This document shows positions 60,425-64,000 of a stretch of DNA of 64,000 nt, one piece after another. The notes below the pieces were generated by a model. The model saw only the letters and a program-made list of their open reading frames with translations, was not told the DNA's origin and made no database searches. The translations under genes and the position numbers were made by a program. Source of the DNA: Mesorhizobium denitrificans (GTDB taxonomy: Bacteria; Pseudomonadota; Alphaproteobacteria; Rhizobiales; Rhizobiaceae); NCBI RefSeq assembly GCF_003403035.1, contig NZ_QURN01000003.1, positions 1-64,000 on the forward strand. The letters run 5' to 3'. Each line of letters opens with the position of its first letter. The first letter of the stretch is position 1.

Positions 60425-61585
60425 CTATCCGCTCACGCCGTATCCAACCGCCGTGCGCTTCTCGTCGTCGGTCAGAAAATCCGCAGCGCTTACGCGCGCC
60501 CACAGCGCATCGCGTTCGGCGGCCAGTCCTTCGATGCCATCGGCATCGAACCAGAGCCGCACATTGTCGCCGTAGAGCGGCGCGAGCCAAGCCGATAGAT
60601 CACGCATTGTCCGCGCTATCAGTGGCAGAATCGTCAGCCGATAAAACGCGCGATTGGCTTCCTGATAGTTGGAATATGTGCTGTCGCCGGGAATACCCAG
60701 CAGCATGGGCGGAACACCAAACGCCAGCGCGATATCCCGGCTGGCCGAATGTTTCGCCTCGACGAAGTCCATGTCTTTCGGCGTCAGTGCCATGGGCTTC
60801 CAGTCCAGCCCGCCTTCCAGCAGCAACGGCCTGCCCGCGCGCGCCGGGCCGGAATAGCCCTCTTCCAGCTCCGTTTTCAGCCGGTCGAACTGCTCCCCGG
60901 AAAGATTGCCGCCATCCTTCGGCGCATACACCAATGCGCCGGAAGGCCGTGCCGAATTGTCGAGCAGCCCCTTGTTCCAGCGCGCCGCCGCGGCATGAGT
61001 ATCCAGCGCGACCAGCGCAGCCTCAAGTGGCGCAAATCCATAGTGATCGTCGAGCGGGTGAAACAGGCTCAAATGCACCGCCCCGCCGCCCGGATCGAGC
61101 CCGAGCGAAACGCGGCGCTTCTTCGCGCCTTCGCGATGTTCAAGCGCGGTTGGCCAGCCGCTGGAATCCGAGATCACCATAACCCGGTCGGGCCGCAGCA
61201 AATGCAGTTCGCGCGCTTGCGGCCCGACCTCGATCAATTCCAGATAAGCATTTCCTGAAAGCAGCAAATGCCCGTAAAGCGCCTCGAAAAACGTCCCGCC
61301 CGCCTGTCGCGGATTTGGCCGCGCGAGCAGGTCCAGCAGCGGGTGCGCGTTCAGTTCCGCCTCGCCTTCAAACGCCAGCAACGGCACCGCTGCCACCGCC
61401 TCGCAGATCATCCGCACTGCGCGATGCGCCACCGGATTTCCCATGAACCCCGCGCGCGCCAGCGAGGCATAATCCCGGCGTGTCCACCGCGCCTCTCCTT
61501 GCGTTTGCAGCGTCACAAATCCATACGCGTCCTTACGTTCAAGGCGCGCGCGATTCCCCCGCGACCAGGGCCATTTCCAATCCAT
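60425..61585 (-). CDS. GTA portal protein (gp3)
   Basis: The 386 residues from ATG 61585 have the HK97-type portal pattern (MGNPVAHRAVRMICEAVAAV, YGHLLLSGNAYLEL, FGVPPMLLGIPGDSTYSNYQEANRAFYR split over residues 285-312). The portal is the DNA entry ring of the capsid. A GTG/ATG pair two codons upstream is an alternative start. Confidence 0.93.
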   Translation of the reverse strand: MDWKWPWSRGNRARLERKDAYGFVTLQTQGEARWTRRDYASLARAGFMGNPVAHRAVRMICEAVAAVPLLAFEGEAELNAHPLLDLLARPNPRQAGGTFFEALYGHLLLSGNAYLELIEVGPQARELHLLRPDRVMVISDSSGWPTALEHREGAKKRRVSLGLDPGGGAVHLSLFHPLDDHYGFAPLEAALVALDTHAAAARWNKGLLDNSARPSGALVYAPKDGGNLSGEQFDRLKTELEEGYSGPARAGRPLLLEGGLDWKPMALTPKDMDFVEAKHSASRDIALAFGVPPMLLGIPGDSTYSNYQEANRAFYRLTILPLIARTMRDLSAWLAPLYGDNVRLWFDADGIEGLAAERDALWARVSAADFLTDDEKRTAVGYGVSG

Positions 61586-61609
61586 CAGCAATCCTCTTGA
61601 ATATGTCGA

Positions 61610-62827
61610 TCAGCCGAAATCGCGAATGCGCGGTTCGCCCAATGCGCGTGGCAAAAGATCGGTCACGGCCCACACCAGCGCATCCAGCCTGTCCGGCGAA
61701 TGCCCATCCGAAAGCCCGTTCGGGCCGAAATCGCACATCTCGTCTTCCAGTTCGGGAAAGCGCCCCGCATGGCGCACCAGCCCTTGCGCATAAAGTGCTG
61801 CCACCGGCTCGGCCCGCAGCCATTTTCCGCGCTGCGCCCGCACATCCTTCACCGCAACACTTGCATCGACCGTGCGGATCACCGCCGCGACCATATCGCC
61901 GCCTTGATTGACCTCCGCCACGATGCAATCCGCTGCCAGCCGATGATAAAGCGCAACCGCGCGCGCCGCCCATTCGGTCGGCTTCAGTCCGCGCACGCTT
62001 TCATCCGCCAGCACGACAACGCGACCGCCATCCGCAATTCCTGCCGCCACGATTCCACACGCGTCAGACGTTTTGCGCGAACCCGCAGGCGGATCGACCG
62101 CCACCACGATCCTTTGCAATTCCGGCATGTCTGCCAGATATGCGCCCTCGATGCCCGCGCGCGTCCACAGCGCGTCCTCGCGATCTTCGATAAGTTCGCC
62201 GTCAAGCTCCTGCCGTCCCAGCCGCGTCCCGGCATATCGCCCTTCCAGCGCTGCAATGAACCCTTCTGCCAAATTCTCCGCATTGTCCCGCGTCGAATAG
62301 CGATCCACCTCAAATGCCGGATCACCCATCAGCCGCTTGATCAGCGAAGTCGGCTTCGGCGTCGTTGTAATCAGTTGCTTCGGCCTCTGGCCCAGCCTCA
62401 GGCCGAATTGCAGCATGTCGAAGCAATGTTCGGCATTCTTCCACTTCGCAGCCTCGTCGCACCACGCGGCCATGAATTGCGGCCCGCGCAAACTCTCCGG
62501 GTCTTCCGACGAAAACACATAAGCCACCGCGCCCGACGCCCATAAAAGCCGCCGCCGTGTCGGCTCATATCGCGGGCGGTCACATCGCGCGACAGAGCGT
62601 ATCCCAGACGGCCCGTCGATCATCACTTCGCGCACGTCGCCCAGCGTTTCCCCCACCAGCGCAATGCGTCCATTCGGCCTTCCCGCTTCTGCGATTGGCG
62701 GAAGCCCGCAGGCCTGCGCGATAGTCCATTCCGCGCCGAGCCGCGTCTTGCCTGAACCGCGCCCGCCCAGCACGAGCCAGTTGTCCGGCACGCCGAGCGC
62801 ACGATAGCGCCCCGGCAGGCAGGTCAT
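61610..62827 (-). CDS. GTA terminase large subunit (gp2)
   Basis: The motor ATPase/nuclease packages host DNA into particles. Walker A LGGRGSGKTRLG is near residue 19-30 from ATG 62827, followed by the Walker B region (QFMAAWCDEAAKWKN) and the C-terminal RNase H-like nuclease (VAVDPPAGSRKTSDACGIV). ATG 62827 gives 405 residues, somewhat short. An in-frame TTG at 62905 would overlap gp1 by about 70 bases and give 431, closer to the family length; residues NEWL just upstream of the ATG look conserved, so the longer form is possible. Confidence 0.9.
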   Translation of the reverse strand: MTCLPGRYRALGVPDNWLVLGGRGSGKTRLGAEWTIAQACGLPPIAEAGRPNGRIALVGETLGDVREVMIDGPSGIRSVARCDRPRYEPTRRRLLWASGAVAYVFSSEDPESLRGPQFMAAWCDEAAKWKNAEHCFDMLQFGLRLGQRPKQLITTTPKPTSLIKRLMGDPAFEVDRYSTRDNAENLAEGFIAALEGRYAGTRLGRQELDGELIEDREDALWTRAGIEGAYLADMPELQRIVVAVDPPAGSRKTSDACGIVAAGIADGGRVVVLADESVRGLKPTEWAARAVALYHRLAADCIVAEVNQGGDMVAAVIRTVDASVAVKDVRAQRGKWLRAEPVAALYAQGLVRHAGRFPELEDEMCDFGPNGLSDGHSPDRLDALVWAVTDLLPRALGEPRIRDFG

Positions 62828-62834
62828 CAGCCAT

Positions 62835-63317
62835 TCATTTTCGATTGCGTTCGCCGTTTCCCCCAGATTTGCCCGCAGCCATGTCAGCTGCGAGTTCTTT
62901 GGCAAGGCTGACGATCCGTCTGTTGATCCGGTCGAGCATCTGCGCGAGGTCTTCGTTCTGCCGCAAGGCGTTGTCTCGGATGAGTTCATCTGGGCTCAAA
63001 ATCTCGATCAGTTTTTCGGTGACGCGCACTGCCGAATTGAGTGCATCCATCTCGGATTTATCCAGCGCGTCGCCATGTTCTGAGATGCGCAGCATTTCTT
63101 CCACGCGCCGCGCGATAGAGGCCGAAGCCTTTCTCAATTTTGCGACGGTGCGATCATCCTCCCCGGACAACCTCCATCCGTGGAGTTGCGCCTGCTTGCG
63201 GATGGAGTTCAGCGAACGACCCGTCGCATCGGCCAATTGTTCGAGCGAAACGCCATTAAACTCGACAAGCTGGCGCTGCGCTCGCTCTCGCGCGCGGTTC
63301 CATTGTGGCAATGCCAT
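62835..63317 (-). CDS. GTA terminase small subunit (gp1)
   Basis: The 160 residues start with an HTH-like segment (VSLEQLADATGRSLNSIRKQAQLHGWRL split over 23-50) and continue in long helices (KASASIARRVEEMLRIS), as in GTA gp1, the DNA-recognition partner of the terminase. It is the first gene of the minus-strand GTA operon. Confidence 0.9.
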   Translation of the reverse strand: MALPQWNRARERAQRQLVEFNGVSLEQLADATGRSLNSIRKQAQLHGWRLSGEDDRTVAKLRKASASIARRVEEMLRISEHGDALDKSEMDALNSAVRVTEKLIEILSPDELIRDNALRQNEDLAQMLDRINRRIVSLAKELAADMAAGKSGGNGERNRK

Positions 63318-63367
63318 CTCCGATTAATGTAGGTTTGTTGCGTCGGCCAGCTTGCGCTGACACTCCT

Positions 63368-63422
63368 CATCCGCCTGCCTGCACCTTCTACCGCGAGGGG
63401 AGAAGGTGCAGGCAGGCGGATG
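63368..63422. repeat. Large intergenic palindrome, rhizobial RIME-like element
   Basis: Two perfect 22-base arms (63368-63389 and 63401-63422) flank an 11-base loop. The arm core GCACCTTCT/AGAAGGTGC with a CGCGAGGGGAG loop resembles the mosaic palindromes spread through rhizobial and Brucella intergenic DNA. It lies 51 bases upstream of the GTA gp1 start, so its hairpin would form in the GTA leader RNA if transcription starts further right. Confidence 0.75.
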
Positions 63423-63540
63423 AAAGGTAATGAGTGAAAGCCATAGCGGCATTCAATCCACACCATCCGGAGACGCTGTAGATTGCGCATTCGGCCCGCG
63501 CCGCTCACACTTTTCTGACGATAGATAAATCCTACCAAAC

Positions 63541-63553
63541 CACCGTCACGGTG
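63541..63553. promoter_or_regulatory. Palindrome in the GTA/PBP intergenic region
   Basis: CACCGT-C-ACGGTG is a perfect 13-bp palindrome beside an AT-rich stretch, placed where an operator of either divergent gene could be. The regulator is unknown. Confidence 0.35.
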
Positions 63554-63701
63554 TCAAGGATTATTTTCCTATTATTTTTTCATTGCTCGACAACGCCCCG
63601 TCACACACGAATTGTTAAAGGCTCTTCGGTCTTTTTGGTTTGGTTTGCGGGCGCATTCAGCCTATATCCATTAGCGGCCCTTGGCGGGGGATGCCGGAGT
63701 T

Positions 63702-64000
63702 ATGTTCAGACGGGAGGGAAAGACCAAGCTTAAAGCGCCGCGTGCTGGTCTGGCGCTGGCGGTTGATGCTTGGCTTGATTCGGCTGTCTATTCGGTCGGT
63801 TTCCGCCTTCGCGATTTCTGGGAAAGTATCACGATTTTCTTCCGCCGTTTCCGCGTGCGCGGTTGGCGGCGGGCGCTTGTCGAGCTTGGCTCCGAGGCCA
63901 TGACGATGGGTGCCGGTGGCGCTATCGTTATGCTGGCGCTTGCCATGCCTGCCTTTGAGGAAACCAAGGGCGACTGGCGCAATCACGGCGACTTCGCCGT
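63702..64000 (+). CDS. Class A penicillin-binding protein, 5' part
   Basis: An open frame from ATG 63702 runs past the window end. The first 99 residues have a basic cytoplasmic start, RFRVRGWRRALVELGSEA, one membrane segment (GAGGAIVMLALAMPAF) and ETKGDWRNHGDFAV, which matches my memory of the region before the DRYGNEIG start of the transglycosylase domain in rhizobial PBP1-type proteins. The catalytic domains are outside the window, so the assignment is provisional. GGAG is very near the ATG; GGCGGGGG is 11 bases away. Confidence 0.65.
   Translation, partial: MFRREGKTKLKAPRAGLALAVDAWLDSAVYSVGFRLRDFWESITIFFRRFRVRGWRRALVELGSEAMTMGAGGAIVMLALAMPAFEETKGDWRNHGDFA

Larger units (their letters stand above)
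63318..63701. other. Intergenic region between the GTA operon and a PBP gene
   Basis: This 384-base region separates divergent genes and should hold the GTA promoter. It contains the large palindrome at 63368-63422 and a CACCGT-C-ACGGTG palindrome at 63541-63553, and becomes AT-rich at 63535-63605. No ORF or RNA gene was recognised. Confidence 0.6.

Noticed and set aside
62580-62834. Minus-strand frame starting with ATG right after the gp1 stop
   Set aside because: It is well placed, but its protein has no terminase motif; Walker A lies in the neighbouring frame that starts at 62827 or 62905.
49070-63317. Interpretation of the phage-like genes as an ordinary prophage
   Set aside because: No integrase, repressor, replication genes or attachment repeats were seen, and order and gene sizes follow RcGTA.
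1-64000. tRNA, rRNA, CRISPR arrays, insertion sequences, riboswitches
   Set aside because: None was found on reading the intergenic regions; weak folds without conserved motifs were not reported.

Overview
The window looks like chromosomal DNA of an alphaproteobacterium of the order Hyphomicrobiales, most like Brucellaceae/Phyllobacteriaceae (inferred from gene content, not from a search). The main reasons are the feuP-feuQ-cycHJKL-degP-two-component-glnE order known from rhizobia and brucellae, a PleC/DivJ-type histidine kinase, a complete gene transfer agent (GTA) cluster of the Rhodobacter capsulatus type, and a rhizobial-style intergenic palindrome. No tRNA, rRNA, CRISPR array, transposase or integrase was seen.

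Bases 1-12,500 centre on leucine/isovalerate catabolism. A 763-bp tandem duplication (3-748 and 766-1511) copies the end of a flippase-like membrane gene, a promoter/operator and the DNA-binding half of a TetR gene. It leaves one truncated TetR and one beheaded flippase before the intact TetR, isovaleryl-CoA dehydrogenase (ivd) and methylcrotonyl-CoA carboxylase beta (mccB) genes. The alpha subunit gene (mccA) lies 5.8 kb further on. Between them are a small unknown gene behind three helically phased palindromes, a PQQ-type sugar dehydrogenase, a YxFxxD-motif secreted protein, an AI-2E family exporter, a secreted protein and a VOC protein. No enoyl-CoA hydratase (liuC) or HMG-CoA lyase (liuE) gene is present.

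Bases 12,500-34,200 hold mostly single genes. On the minus strand these are a DUF1353 protein, a branched-chain amino acid binding protein, a Sel1-type protein, a YfcG-type GST, a DUF922 protein, the PleC-type kinase and PepN. On the plus strand they are a DUF2147 protein, two tiny secreted ORFs, AMP nucleosidase, a lone CoxL-type molybdoprotein with a DMT transporter, a BacA/SbmA-type ABC protein, ETF-ubiquinone oxidoreductase and a second DUF922 protein. The ETF-QO promoter has a palindrome inside a 20-bp -35/-10 spacer, as expected for a MerR-family activator such as LiuR, linking it functionally to the leucine genes.

Bases 34,100-49,000 are one minus-strand block: response regulator, histidine kinase, glnE and an endo/exonuclease/phosphatase-family gene in a tightly coupled operon, then degP, then cytochrome c maturation (ccmI/E/F/H = cycHJKL), a lipoprotein, feuQ, feuP and a small periplasmic protein placed like the FeuQ inhibitor FeuN. 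Possible OmpR-type direct repeats with 11-bp period lie upstream of the feuN candidate and of degP.

Bases 49,070-63,317 (minus strand) are a full RcGTA-like head-tail operon from gp1 to gp15, ending in a holin-like membrane ORF. A palindromic repeat follows, and the window ends in the 5' part of a putative class A penicillin-binding protein gene on the plus strand.
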